Positions 34,613 to 43,940 of a stretch of DNA of 64,000 nt are shown here, one piece after another (the stretch's first letter is position 1; the number at the start of each line of letters is the position of its first letter). This DNA comes from Fodinibius sp052060035 (GTDB lineage Bacteria; Bacteroidota; Rhodothermia; Balneolales; Balneolaceae). The notes beneath the pieces are model-generated. The model was not told the origin of the DNA, ran no database searches, and saw only the letters and a list, made by a program, of their open reading frames with translations. The stretch is from the NCBI RefSeq assembly GCF_052060035.1, contig NZ_JBPOEA010000007.1, forward strand, positions 61,459 through 125,458, written 5' to 3'. The translations under genes were made by a program, and so were the position numbers.

Positions 34613-35872
34613 TTAGTTAGTGAGCTTGTTTAGAATCTCTTCAAAAGTATACGATTCTTCTTCGCTTTCTTTCATATTGCGGAGCGTAAACTTACCCTCA
34701 GCGAGCTCATTGCCGCCCACAATAATAACATGACGTGCATTTTCGCGGTCGGCGTCTTTCATCTGTGCTTTAATAGAACGACCGATATAATCCATGGAGG
34801 CCGAAAGTCCGGCGCTGCGCAGTTTCGGAAGGTGGTTGATGCCCCATTTACGGGCTTCATCGCCAAGCGTAACGATATAGACATCCAACATCTCTTCTTC
34901 GACAAGATCAATACCGAGCTCTTCACAAGCGATGAACAGGCGCTCCATGCCGGCAGCAAATCCTACAGCAGGGGTATGTTGGCCGCCAATCTCCTCAATT
35001 AGCAGATCGTAGCGTCCGCCGCCGCCGAGTGCGTCCTGCGCTCCTAAATCGGGACTGATAAGCTCAAAGGCAGTGCGTGTATAGTAATCGAGTCCGCGGA
35101 CCATGTGTGGGTCCTCTTCAAAGGAGATGTCCAGTTCATCCAGTAACTCTTTGACTTGGGCGTAGTGCTGCGCGGTCTCTTCCGTTAAAAAGTCCGTAAT
35201 TATGGGAGCATCTTCTATAAACGTTTGATCCTCTTCTTCTTTGGAATCCAGAATCCGAAGGGGATTTTTTTCAAAGCGTTCCTTGGAAATATCACTCATC
35301 TCTTCAAGATGGGGACGAAAATAATCCTTGAGTGCTTTGGTGTAAGCCTTTCGACTTTCGGGGTCACCAACCGAATTGATTTTTAATGTCGTATTGCTGA
35401 TGCCAACGCGATCGTAAATCGACATCATTAGTGCAATGATATCAACGTCAGCAGCGGGATCATCAGCGCCAATAATTTCGGCACCGAACTGGTGGAACTG
35501 GCGCTGGCGACCTTTTTGCGGTTTCTCGGCGCGGAACATCGGCCCAATATAATATAAGTTTTGCGTACCGCCGCGCTGCTCAAGGTGATGTTCTACAAAG
35601 GCGCGGGCCACGGGTGCAGTACATTCAGGGCGCAAGACATATTGATCCTCTCCGCGTTCAAAGGCGAACATCTCTTTGGTGACGATATCAGTCAGCTGAC
35701 CTACACCACGAGCGATCAGTTCCGTCTGCTCCATGATGGGCGTACGGATCTCCTCAAAGTTAAACTTTTTGGCCTCCTCATGGATGATGCGTTCCAGTGC
35801 TTGCCATTTTCCTACTTCGTCGGGCAGGATGTCCACCATCCCCACATGCGTGCTAAAGGTCGGTTGCGCCAT
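34613..35872 (-). CDS. hisS: Histidine--tRNA ligase
   Basis: Charges tRNA-His. The 419-residue class II enzyme shows motif 2 in MFRAEKPQKGRQRQFHQFGAE, the histidine-binding HisA motif in RGLDYYTRTAFEL, ALGGGGRYDLLIEEIGG, and motif 3 in AVGFAAGMERLF. The C-terminal anticodon-binding domain begins around DVYIVTLGDEA. A longer frame from 35941 would pass through the TAnnTTTG promoter element at 35909-35916, so ATG 35872 (MAQPTFSTHVG) is chosen. Confidence 0.95.
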   Translation of the reverse strand: MAQPTFSTHVGMVDILPDEVGKWQALERIIHEEAKKFNFEEIRTPIMEQTELIARGVGQLTDIVTKEMFAFERGEDQYVLRPECTAPVARAFVEHHLEQRGGTQNLYYIGPMFRAEKPQKGRQRQFHQFGAEIIGADDPAADVDIIALMMSIYDRVGISNTTLKINSVGDPESRKAYTKALKDYFRPHLEEMSDISKERFEKNPLRILDSKEEEDQTFIEDAPIITDFLTEETAQHYAQVKELLDELDISFEEDPHMVRGLDYYTRTAFELISPDLGAQDALGGGGRYDLLIEEIGGQHTPAVGFAAGMERLFIACEELGIDLVEEEMLDVYIVTLGDEARKWGINHLPKLRSAGLSASMDYIGRSIKAQMKDADRENARHVIIVGGNELAEGKFTLRNMKESEEESYTFEEILNKLTN

Positions 35873-35908
35873 GAATTCTTTTAGATCAGTTGTAAAAATT
35901 ATTCGGCT

Positions 35909-35916
35909 CAAAGATA
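35909..35916 (-). promoter_or_regulatory. Bacteroidota-type -7 element for hisS
   Basis: TATCTTTG on the minus strand fits TAnnTTTG and sits 37 bases upstream of the hisS ATG. No TTG with ideal 20-base spacing was found. Confidence 0.45.
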
Positions 35917-35982
35917 ACGGTCTGGTAATAGAAATTCTCACTCAATTTCGTAAGGATAGCTCCAATTTTTGATCTTACTAAT

Positions 35983-36014
35983 AGCCGCGGATTTTCACGG
36001 ATATAAAACGGATT
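35983..36014 (+). repeat. Inverted repeat, left flank of the GxxExxY gene
   Basis: Contains AGCCGCGGATTTTCACGG followed by ATATAAAACGGATT. Its complement, with a roughly 10-base interruption, occurs at 36403-36440. Confidence 0.7.
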
Positions 36015-36023
36015 CTTGAAAAC

Positions 36024-36404
36024 ATGTTAAAACATCGGAAATTGAGCAGGAAAATAATCAGAAGTTTTTATGACGTTTATAATGAACTTGGGACTGGTTT
36101 TCTGGAATTGGTATATGAAAATTCATTTTATATACTTCTGAATGAATCTGGACTTGATGTAGAGCAACAAGTTCCAATATCAGTTTATTTTAAAGGTCAT
36201 GAAGTTGGAAAGTACGTGGCTGATCTTATTATAGAGAATAAAATCTTAATAGAATTAAAATCCGTGTCTTCATTATTGCCTCAACATGATGCTCAGATTC
36301 TAAACTATTTGAAGGCAACAGATATTAATATTGGGCTAATGATGAACTTTGGTGATGAGCCGGAATTTAAGCGTCTTGTCTTCGAGCGAAAAAGGAATAA
36401 TTAA
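36024..36404 (+). CDS. GxxExxY protein (PD-(D/E)XK nuclease-fold family)
   Basis: A 126-residue protein of unknown cellular role. It carries the naming motif in GTGFLELVYE (G-x-x-E-x-x-Y) and a PD-(D/E)XK-like core: the Asp in YVADLIIENK followed by IELKSVSSLLPQH. Length and order are typical of the family. The gene sits between inverted repeats at 35983-36014 and 36403-36440, the right one overlapping its stop codon. That is unlike ordinary chromosomal genes here and suggests the gene and repeats move or spread as a unit. Confidence 0.88.
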   Translation: MLKHRKLSRKIIRSFYDVYNELGTGFLELVYENSFYILLNESGLDVEQQVPISVYFKGHEVGKYVADLIIENKILIELKSVSSLLPQHDAQILNYLKATDINIGLMMNFGDEPEFKRLVFERKRNN

Positions 36405-36440
36405 TTTTGTATCCGTGGTAATCTGCGTAAATCCGCGGCT
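36403..36440 (-). repeat. Inverted repeat, right flank of the GxxExxY gene
   Basis: On the minus strand it reads AGCCGCGGATTTACGCAGAT followed by TACCACGGATACAAAATT, matching the left flank (AGCCGCGGATTT, CACGGATA, AAAA). Its outer edge touches the stop codon of the quinone oxidoreductase gene. Confidence 0.7.
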
Positions 36441-37426
36441 TACATCCCCGTCAACACAATTTTGCCGGTGTTTTTATTGTTTTTCATGCGTTGGTGGGCC
36501 TGTTCAGCATCCTCCCAATCAAACACAGAGTCGATAACCGGTTTTAGTTGCCCACCTTCAAAAAGAGAAAGCGTTTTTGAAGAAAAATCTTTACTAAGGT
36601 CAATTTTATACTGTTGGGATCGGTTACGCAGCGTTGATCCCTTTATAGACAATCGTTTCCGAAGGATGGGAACAAGGCTGATTTCTTCTACTTTGTGTCC
36701 TCCCAAAAACGACAGATAGACTACACGTCCATCAATGGCCAGCACCTCCATATTTTTGTGCCAGTAGGGCCTGCCGATAAAATCGAGCACCACATCTACT
36801 GAATCCGGGCCGGTCGTTCCGATAATTTTCTGGGCATAATTTTGCTCTTTGTAGTTGTAAGCAAAGTCAGCCCCCAGTTCTTTAGCTGTATCCAACTTGT
36901 GCTGTTTTCCGGCCGTAGCAATAATTTGTGCACCATATAAATAATGAGCCAGCTGAATAGCAGAAGTGCCTACGCCACTGCCTGCAGCATGAATGAGCAC
37001 GGTTTCTTCCTCCTCAAGTTCTGCCAACCAATCCAATGCCTGGAAAGCCGTTAAAAAGGTTTCCGGGATAGCGGCCGCTTCTTTAAAGGAAAGGTTCTCC
37101 GGAATCCCCATCGCCATATCTTCATGGATTGTGCAGTATTCAGCATATCCACCGCCAGCCAGTAAGCCAAATACACAATCTCCGGTTTCCCACTTGGTAA
37201 TTTTGGTTCCCGTTTCTTCTACAACGCCGGCCATCTCGAGCCCCAAAATTTCACTTGCACCCTCGGGCGGAGGATAGTTTCCCGTTCGCTGTAGCAGGTC
37301 GGCGCGGTTGAGGGCCGTAGCTTCTATCTTTATGAGAATCTCGTTCGCTTTCGGTTCTGGGGTAGGTGCTTCATCAATAAACAAAGAAGAGTTTTTACCG
37401 GGATTTTGGATGTGTATTGCTCTCAT
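36440..37426 (-). CDS. NAD(P)H:quinone oxidoreductase, zinc-independent MDR family
   Basis: A 328-residue medium-chain dehydrogenase/reductase resembling the TP53I3/PIG3 and QorA groups, which reduce quinones with NADPH. The N-terminal GroES-like fold has EATALNRADLLQRTGNYPPP and GLEMAGVVEETG. The Rossmann domain has VLIHAAGSGVGTSAIQLAHY, then GADFAYNYKEQNYAQ. Zinc ligands of alcohol dehydrogenases are absent. The C-terminus ends in the expected AHQRMKNNKNTGKIVLT. Its stop codon abuts the GxxExxY repeat, so the 3' end may have been reshaped, though the protein looks full length. Confidence 0.9.
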   Translation of the reverse strand: MRAIHIQNPGKNSSLFIDEAPTPEPKANEILIKIEATALNRADLLQRTGNYPPPEGASEILGLEMAGVVEETGTKITKWETGDCVFGLLAGGGYAEYCTIHEDMAMGIPENLSFKEAAAIPETFLTAFQALDWLAELEEEETVLIHAAGSGVGTSAIQLAHYLYGAQIIATAGKQHKLDTAKELGADFAYNYKEQNYAQKIIGTTGPDSVDVVLDFIGRPYWHKNMEVLAIDGRVVYLSFLGGHKVEEISLVPILRKRLSIKGSTLRNRSQQYKIDLSKDFSSKTLSLFEGGQLKPVIDSVFDWEDAEQAHQRMKNNKNTGKIVLTGM

Positions 37427-37444
37427 AATATTGTCACGAAAAGA

Positions 37445-38935
37445 TTATGGCTTTAAAACGTTTGTAACATTGCGAAGTAAATCAAAAACAAGCTGATTAA
37501 ATTGTTCAGAAATTTTTAGGCTGATAATCGGAATCAGGTATAATCCACATATTATTAATGATCTTATTAAGATGTCAACGTACGTATTAAAAATGGTTGG
37601 AACTTGGGAAATGATGAGCAAGACGGCAGACCCGATAAGCAAAACAGGGAGCATAGACCATTTGAATGGTTGCATAGAAAAACGAATCCATACGTATACT
37701 AATTTCAGAATATTATATGAAATTACAGCTGTTCCGGTTCCTATGGCAGCTCCCAGAATTCCATAAATGGGAATTAGTAGGTAATTAAGAATTACGGTAA
37801 CAACGATCAGGATGAGCGTAGAATAAAGGTCAAAGCGGTAATATTTTGAATTTAGGATAATAGCCCCGTTAACACCACACGCCATATCAAAAACATTGGC
37901 AGTTGCAATCAGAATAATGACTAATGCCCCACCGGTATATTCGGGAGGCAGTAGATTCATTAAATTATCGATATTAGCTATAACGCCGCAGAATACAAGC
38001 CCCCCGGCAATAATTAAATTTAGAGAAGATCCTCGGTAAACCTTTTCAATTAAATTGAAGTCTTTGGTTTTGAATGCATCGGAAATTACGGGCGATGAAA
38101 TCTGAAAAATAGATTTTCTTGGAATGGTGATGGCCGATCCGATATAGAAAGCGATGGCGTAGATCCCGGTGTCACTGAGGCCGGCCAATGAGCTCAACAT
38201 GATAATGTCAATGTTATTGACGAGGATAGAAGCGACACCACCGAAGAAAGCAAACAGGCTGTAGTTCCCCATGTTCTTAAGTAGCGACTTTCGGAGAAAT
38301 TGGAAATCCGGTTTTAGGTTCACTTCAAACTTACGAAGTGTGTAGGATAGGAACCACAGCATGATAACGCCATAAGTTGATACGAAGGCAATCATAAACT
38401 GATTGAAAGTAATCCACTTAAAAAAGTACAGTATAAGAATGAAGGCTGCCAGAAAACGTATTGCAACATTTATCAAAAATGATGACATCACTGTATCGTA
38501 TAGGGCACGTACGTAAGCAGAAAGGACGTGAAAAAATAATATGAAGAAGGCCAGGGGTAGAATTAGCCAGTAATAGTCAATAAGTAAAGCAGATCGTTCA
38601 ATGAAGTACTGGGTGATTTCTGGTCGAAAAGCATAGAGAATAATTGTTAGAAATAGTAAACCGAAAAAGGGGACGCTAAGTGCCAGGAAAAGAGAACCGT
38701 GGTGTTTGTTCTCTTTGTCCCGAAAGATAGGGAAATATCGAATGATGGTATTTTGTGTGCCCAGGTTAGCTAGCTGGGTAGAAACCATTGCCAAAGAAAG
38801 TAGCACACGGGTCAATCCATACTGTTCCGGTGACAGTATATTGGGATACATCCAAATGGTGATAATAAATCCCAGCGCAACCCCCAAATACGAAAGAATC
38901 GTATTGCGAACACTTTGGCTGACGATAATTCCCAA
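37445..38935 (-). CDS. Polysaccharide flippase (MOP/Wzx-like)
   Basis: A 496-residue inner-membrane protein with about 14 hydrophobic helices that probably flips lipid-linked glycans. The start is TTG 38935 (no in-frame ATG nearby), opening IIVSQSVRNTILSYLGVALG, the usual first helix of polysaccharide_synt/Wzx proteins; ILSPEQYGLTRVLLSLAMVS and ANLGTQNTIIRYFPIFRDKE are also typical. It heads, on the minus strand, a block of glycosyltransferases and sulfotransferases, consistent with export of a surface glycan. Confidence 0.87.
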   Translation of the reverse strand: MGIIVSQSVRNTILSYLGVALGFIITIWMYPNILSPEQYGLTRVLLSLAMVSTQLANLGTQNTIIRYFPIFRDKENKHHGSLFLALSVPFFGLLFLTIILYAFRPEITQYFIERSALLIDYYWLILPLAFFILFFHVLSAYVRALYDTVMSSFLINVAIRFLAAFILILYFFKWITFNQFMIAFVSTYGVIMLWFLSYTLRKFEVNLKPDFQFLRKSLLKNMGNYSLFAFFGGVASILVNNIDIIMLSSLAGLSDTGIYAIAFYIGSAITIPRKSIFQISSPVISDAFKTKDFNLIEKVYRGSSLNLIIAGGLVFCGVIANIDNLMNLLPPEYTGGALVIILIATANVFDMACGVNGAIILNSKYYRFDLYSTLILIVVTVILNYLLIPIYGILGAAIGTGTAVISYNILKLVYVWIRFSMQPFKWSMLPVLLIGSAVLLIISQVPTIFNTYVDILIRSLIICGLYLIPIISLKISEQFNQLVFDLLRNVTNVLKP

Positions 38936-39060
38936 GACGCTTATGCTTTTATTTTTAAAAGAGTGGGAAGTTAATAATATTCTCGGTCAAAATAATTTCA
39001 TTATAACAATGCAAAAGCTTTAGTTTTAAGGGTTATAAAATTTGAATTTAAATGTTATAG

Positions 39061-40209
39061 ATGCATTCCATTCACTTTGTCCATTCGTTTTCGAAACTTT
39101 CTGAGACTTTTATTTATGATTATGTGACAAGTCTTCAAGATCAGCAGGTGGATGTTGAAGTGCTCACTTTTAATCGCTTAAATAAGCAGGATCGGCCCTT
39201 TGAACCGGTAACGAGGGTATCATTACCGTGGTGGGATGTGGGACGAATTTGGCGGATCGCACGAGATACGCTATTAGGAAAAAGTACCGAGACTTCGGCT
39301 TGGCCGCTTTACCAGCAAAAGCTTAAAAAAATATTAGGGGTTAAAAAACCTGATGTTCTGCACGCCCATTTTGGACCAATGGGGGTACTGTTGGCTCCCG
39401 TGGCAAAAGAGATGAATATTCCTCTCATTGTTACTTTTTATGGATATGATATTTCTGAAATTGTTCGCCAGGATTATTGGCAGAGAGCTTATCAGGATCT
39501 TGCTGAGGTGGTATCTTATGTAACGGTTTTGTCGGAAGAAATGAAAGATCGAGCTCTCGAAGTCGGTTTTACCGATGACCAAGTTAAGGTTGTTCATTTA
39601 GGAACCCGAGTTGATAATATCACCTACCGCACGCCTTCATATCCGATCACAAACTTTTTGAGTATTGGTCGTCTATCGGAGAAAAAAGGTCATCTGGACA
39701 CCCTGAAAGCTTTTAAAACTGTTTTAGAACAGTGCAACCGTACATTACAGCTTAATATTGTTGGAGATGGAGATTTGCGTCCAGAGTTAGAAGAATTTAT
39801 TCAAGCGAATGATTTGCAGGATCACGTCTGGTTGTTGGGGCGACTTCCACATTCCAAGGTAGTAAAACATCTACAAAATGCGGATGCTTTTGTGCTGAAT
39901 AGTAAGACTGCAGCCAGTGGTGACAAAGAGGGTACGCCTACGGTGTTAGTCGAAGCGCAAGCTGCGGGTTTGCCATGTTTGAGCACGTTTCACTCGGGAA
40001 TTCCAGAAATAATTCCGGCAGAAAATCATCAGTTTCTGGCTGAAGAGGGAGATGTGGAGCAGATCATATCGAAGATGATAAATTTATTAAATGCATCCGA
40101 AGAAGAAATCATGGACATAAGTAAACGGGGGCGTAATCGTGTTGAGCAAGCATTCGACGTAAAGGGTGAAGCAGCAAAATTCAAACAGTTGTATGAAGAA
40201 TTGATCTAA
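39061..40209 (+). CDS. Glycosyltransferase family 4 (WcaL/colanic-acid-like)
   Basis: A 382-residue retaining GT-B enzyme adding a sugar to a glycan intermediate. The N-terminal IHFVHSFSKLSETFIYDYVT is the recognisable GT4 opening, with DVLHAHFGPMGVL near the acceptor site. The C-terminal donor domain has FLSIGRLSEKKGHLDTLKAF, LNIVGDGDLRPELEEFI and the EX7E-like region in KEGTPTVLVEAQAAGLPCLS. Its stop overlaps the next ATG (TAATG), so it is translationally coupled to the sulfotransferase. Confidence 0.9.
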   Translation: MHSIHFVHSFSKLSETFIYDYVTSLQDQQVDVEVLTFNRLNKQDRPFEPVTRVSLPWWDVGRIWRIARDTLLGKSTETSAWPLYQQKLKKILGVKKPDVLHAHFGPMGVLLAPVAKEMNIPLIVTFYGYDISEIVRQDYWQRAYQDLAEVVSYVTVLSEEMKDRALEVGFTDDQVKVVHLGTRVDNITYRTPSYPITNFLSIGRLSEKKGHLDTLKAFKTVLEQCNRTLQLNIVGDGDLRPELEEFIQANDLQDHVWLLGRLPHSKVVKHLQNADAFVLNSKTAASGDKEGTPTVLVEAQAAGLPCLSTFHSGIPEIIPAENHQFLAEEGDVEQIISKMINLLNASEEEIMDISKRGRNRVEQAFDVKGEAAKFKQLYEELI

Positions 40210-41132
40210 TGGTTTTTATACTCGGTATAGAACGTTCGGCAACAACTTGGGTATCAAATCTTCTGGAGGCACATCCAGACACTTGTGTTTATGTTGAACC
40301 AATGTCTGCAATTACCGCACGATTCAAAGAATGGCCGGATCGTTTTGAGCAGATAGAAGATGTTAAACAAAAAGCCGACTATTTTAACTCTGAGTTCGAA
40401 ATTCTTAAGCGCCACAAAAATTGGATGTTAACCAATGTATCCTCAAATGCACTGGCTTGGCAGTTTGATTTGTGGCTTTCAAATTGGTTAGTGCGCAAAC
40501 AATTGGCAACCGAAGCTGCACGGGATTTTTCGGAAATAAATTTTCATCGCAAAACTCAGCCTTTTGTCAAAAAGAACAAAGAATTAAAAATTGAGGTAAT
40601 TAAAGAACTCCGCTTGAATTTTAATCCGGCAATCATTCGCCATATCGATAATTCTGCCCGTGTATTAGTTATCGTTCGAGATATTTTTGCCAATATTGAA
40701 TCTATCTTAAATCATATAGAGCAGGGGAACTTAGCTGAATTAAAACAAGTGCTTTTAAAGCATTACGGACAGATAAATGCTGAAATTATTTATAAATATT
40801 GGAGAGATAGTTATAACAGTCTTTTCAAAGGTCTTGAGGATTATAATATTGAATATATGACTTTAGAACATACTGCTTTTATTCAGTATCCGGAGTGCGA
40901 GATAAATAACCTTTGTACCTTTGTTCAAATCGATGATTCGAATAGTATTTTAAATTATCTGTATCAATCAAATAAAAAAGGTAAAGGTATTCACAATACA
41001 AATAGAAGTCATGATGCACTACAGAAACGAAATACAAAAGCTAAAAAGAAAGTTTGGCCAAAAATAAGACATTTAGTGAATATTGAGGAATTGCACCCTG
41101 AGTTAAGAAAGATTGTTGAGCTTCCAAATTAG
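40209..41132 (+). CDS. Sulfotransferase (PAPS-dependent), coupled to GT4
   Basis: A 307-residue enzyme predicted to transfer sulfate from PAPS to a carbohydrate. The 5'-phosphosulfate loop is at residues 5-14 (LGIERSATTWV), followed by DTCVYVEPMSA. The 3'-phosphate-binding segment is in ARVLVIVRDIFANIESIL. The C-terminal half is more AT-rich and less like the family than the N-terminal half. Its start overlaps the GT4 stop. The last bases overlap the convergent glycosyltransferase gene by four positions. Confidence 0.8.
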   Translation: MVFILGIERSATTWVSNLLEAHPDTCVYVEPMSAITARFKEWPDRFEQIEDVKQKADYFNSEFEILKRHKNWMLTNVSSNALAWQFDLWLSNWLVRKQLATEAARDFSEINFHRKTQPFVKKNKELKIEVIKELRLNFNPAIIRHIDNSARVLVIVRDIFANIESILNHIEQGNLAELKQVLLKHYGQINAEIIYKYWRDSYNSLFKGLEDYNIEYMTLEHTAFIQYPECEINNLCTFVQIDDSNSILNYLYQSNKKGKGIHNTNRSHDALQKRNTKAKKKVWPKIRHLVNIEELHPELRKIVELPN

Positions 41133-42040
41133 TTTTTTAAATACCCTTCCCAGACCCATTTTCGAAACTGAAATAGCATGGCAGCTTTAGATGGTTGAAA
41201 GATTAAAAGGTAGCCCAACGCCAAGGGAAATGAGCCAAAAAATTTAGCGGTTTCCGACAGCCAGTTTAGGCTTTTTTGCAGGGCAGGGGCTTCTCTTAGT
41301 CGAAGCCGCATACTTTGTCCCAGTCCCAAGGCCTGATTTTTGATGTATCCTTTCGTCAGCCGATTTGGGCCTACACGGTGATACAAAAATGCATCCGGTA
41401 TATAAAAAATATCGTTGTTCCTCTCACGAATACGCCGAAAGAGTTCCTTTTCTTCACCCGCATTCAGGGACTCGCCTTTGCGTCCCAAGTTTGGATTAAA
41501 AGGTTCGATGTCTTCAAAAATCGATTTTTTAAATCCCATATTTCCGCCAAAAGGATATTTGGTTTTTGGATACTTTTTAGGTGATGAACCCAGGTCGTGA
41601 TGGCCCAAAAGAGGAAGTAAAAAATGAGACATCCATGAGGGGCGTGGAGCATCGAATTGCACGTGAATTTTTCCTCCTGCAGCAATAGCGTTGGGATGAT
41701 TCTCAAAAAAAGAAATCCAGGCCGGAATGAGTGATTCTGAGGCGCGGATATCATCGTCCAAAAAAACGATATTGGGAGCTTTAGCTTCTTTGATACCACG
41801 GTTCCGAGCATGAGAAAGCCCCTGCGCAGTTTCTTTGATATAACGGACGGGTTTGCCGTCTTTATTGATCGAGTGTTGATATTTTTTTACGATCTCAGGG
41901 GTTTCGTCCTCTGAATTGTTATCGATCACCAGTAGCTCAAAATCAGGGTCAGATAGATTTTGCAGCAGAGACTGCAGAGTATCATCAAGATAATGAGCCC
42001 GATTATAGGAGCAGATAATAAATGTAACTGCCGGTTCCAT
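41129..42040 (-). CDS. Glycosyltransferase family 2
   Basis: A 303-residue inverting GT-A enzyme. It shows the nucleotide-binding start TFIICSYNRAHYLDDTLQSL, the acidic DLLVIDNNSEDETPEI region, GLSHARNRGIKEAKAPNIVF and the DxD equivalent LDDDIR. A GEEKELFRRIRE segment provides the catalytic ED-like acid. The C-terminus has two hydrophobic stretches that may sit at the membrane. It runs opposite to its neighbours on both sides within the glycan block. Confidence 0.88.
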   Translation of the reverse strand: MEPAVTFIICSYNRAHYLDDTLQSLLQNLSDPDFELLVIDNNSEDETPEIVKKYQHSINKDGKPVRYIKETAQGLSHARNRGIKEAKAPNIVFLDDDIRASESLIPAWISFFENHPNAIAAGGKIHVQFDAPRPSWMSHFLLPLLGHHDLGSSPKKYPKTKYPFGGNMGFKKSIFEDIEPFNPNLGRKGESLNAGEEKELFRRIRERNNDIFYIPDAFLYHRVGPNRLTKGYIKNQALGLGQSMRLRLREAPALQKSLNWLSETAKFFGSFPLALGYLLIFQPSKAAMLFQFRKWVWEGYLKN

Positions 42041-42125
42041 AGTGATTACGGTAAATGTTATTTGTTAATCGGCTGAAAATATATGTTTTTAGCAGAAGAA
42101 TGCGAATTGTTGATCCTAATTTTTA

Positions 42126-42962
42126 ATGGTAAAAACGGACTCCAAACCACTTGTCTCGGCAATTATTACGACCCACAATCGAGCCGACTTACTACCCCGT
42201 GCGTTGGATTCGGTGATTGTACAATCCTATGAAAATATAGAGATTATTGTTGTTGATGACGGTTCTACGGATGGCACTGAGGAGGTTGTGAGACGATATC
42301 AGCAAGATGTGACGTTAAATTATATTCGATTGAAAAAATCGGTAGGTGCTTGTAAGGCTCGTAATAAGGGGATTGAGACTGCTTCGGGAGAATTTGTTGC
42401 AGGCCTCGACGATGACGACAAGTGGCACAGAGATCGCATAAAAGAATTGGTGGCGGCTTATAATGATAATTATGCTGCTGTTACTTCGGATACGGTGATG
42501 GTGTATAAAGACGGTCAGGCGCGATGGAAAAAGAAAAAACATATTGATTTGGATACACTCCTTTATACAAACCAGGTGGGGAATCAAGTGCTGGTGCGCC
42601 GCGACCGGATGATGTCTGTCGGAGGATTTGATCCACAGCTTGAGGCGGCACAGGATTATGATCTTTGGATTCGGCTGTGCCAAAAATTTGGTCCCATTAG
42701 AAATGTTCAAAAGTCTTTACAGACCATATATATGGATCACGAAGAGAATCGAATTACAAGTCGGTCATCCTTTAAAGGGTACTTTCAGTTTTATCAGAAA
42801 CACAAACAAAAGTTTAACCAGGCACAGCGGAAGTATCAGTTGTATAAAATCAGGAGGGCACAGGGCAAACCGGAATCGATAAATGAATTTATAAGTTGCG
42901 TGCCTGTGTTTCGTTATTGGAAAGAGGTGAAGCGAATTACAATGGGTCTGGTAAGACAATAA
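42126..42962 (+). CDS. Glycosyltransferase family 2
   Basis: A 278-residue GT-A enzyme with VSAIITTHNRADLLPRALDS, IIVVDDGSTDGTEEVVRRY, and the metal-binding VAGLDDDDKWHRDRI, plus AAQDYDLWIRLCQKFG near the acceptor site. This is a standard soluble GT2 layout without membrane helices. It is followed after one base by the second sulfotransferase in the same direction, repeating the GT-sulfotransferase pairing seen at 39-41 kb. Confidence 0.9.
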   Translation: MVKTDSKPLVSAIITTHNRADLLPRALDSVIVQSYENIEIIVVDDGSTDGTEEVVRRYQQDVTLNYIRLKKSVGACKARNKGIETASGEFVAGLDDDDKWHRDRIKELVAAYNDNYAAVTSDTVMVYKDGQARWKKKKHIDLDTLLYTNQVGNQVLVRRDRMMSVGGFDPQLEAAQDYDLWIRLCQKFGPIRNVQKSLQTIYMDHEENRITSRSSFKGYFQFYQKHKQKFNQAQRKYQLYKIRRAQGKPESINEFISCVPVFRYWKEVKRITMGLVRQ

Positions 42963-42963
42963 A

Positions 42964-43929
42964 ATGGAAGAAGAAAACAGGCAGAAACTGTACTCCCTTA
43001 AAACAGCAACACTGGATTTAATATGTCGGTTATCCGATCCGGTCCGGGAATTTAAGCCAGAGAAAAATATTCTCATTTTTGGTTATCCTCGAAGTGGAAG
43101 TACATGGTTGATGGAGTTGATCAGCAATCTGCCGGGTACTGCGAACTTGTGGGAACCGTTGCATATACGGAATGTGGAGCCGTTCCAGGAGCTTGGGTTC
43201 GGATGGCGGCAGTATATCCCCGAACATGAAAAATGGGAGGCTGCAGAAGAAACATTTGAGGAACTGTTCAGGGGAGAGTATCTGAACTTTTGGCTTACTT
43301 CGAGAGATTTTCCTTTACGATTTGTCACTGCAGACCGAATGATTGTAAAATTTGTACGAGCTAATGGCTTGATACCTTGGCTCACGAATAAGTTCGACTT
43401 TGAGTTAGCACCAGTATATTTGCTCAGACATCCCTTTGCCATAGCAGCTTCACAGATGAAAGAGGGAAGCTGGGATTATGAGTTTAAAAACTATGAAATA
43501 CCTGATGTGCCTTATAACCATATTTTTAAACGTCATGAATCTTTCTTATCAACATTGAAGACTAAGGGCGAAGAGATGGTGGCAACCTGGTGTATTAATA
43601 ATAAGATAGTTTTTGACCATGATCGTCATAATAAAGATTGGACGACAATCTTTTATGAAAGTTTGTTGTTACATCCTGAGAGGGAGTTACAGTGTATTTT
43701 TGATTTATGGGGAATGTCGCTTCCAGAAGAATTATTTGAGGACCTGCGTGATGCAAGTTCTACAACCCAAAAGGCTACTTTTCATAAAGGGTTAGATACC
43801 CAGCTTTCGAAGTGGAAAAGATATTTTGATCATACGGATGTTGATCGGATGATTCGGGTATTGGATTATTTTGAGATCGATATCTATAACGATCATCTGT
43901 TACCTCGACCAATGATGGGAACGGAATGA
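42964..43929 (+). CDS. Sulfotransferase (PAPS-dependent), paired with GT2
   Basis: A 321-residue sulfotransferase with the PAPS 5'-phosphosulfate loop at residues 40-48 (GYPRSGSTWLMELI) and the 3'-phosphate motif in PVYLLRHPFAIAASQMKEGS. ATWCINNKIVFDHDRHNKDW and TTIFYESLLLHPERELQ are typical of bacterial glycan sulfotransferases. It starts one base after the GT2 stop, indicating a tightly coupled pair. With the other sulfotransferase it suggests that the surface glycan made here is sulfated. Confidence 0.87.
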   Translation: MEEENRQKLYSLKTATLDLICRLSDPVREFKPEKNILIFGYPRSGSTWLMELISNLPGTANLWEPLHIRNVEPFQELGFGWRQYIPEHEKWEAAEETFEELFRGEYLNFWLTSRDFPLRFVTADRMIVKFVRANGLIPWLTNKFDFELAPVYLLRHPFAIAASQMKEGSWDYEFKNYEIPDVPYNHIFKRHESFLSTLKTKGEEMVATWCINNKIVFDHDRHNKDWTTIFYESLLLHPERELQCIFDLWGMSLPEELFEDLRDASSTTQKATFHKGLDTQLSKWKRYFDHTDVDRMIRVLDYFEIDIYNDHLLPRPMMGTE

Positions 43930-43940
43930 TATCCTCTTTA

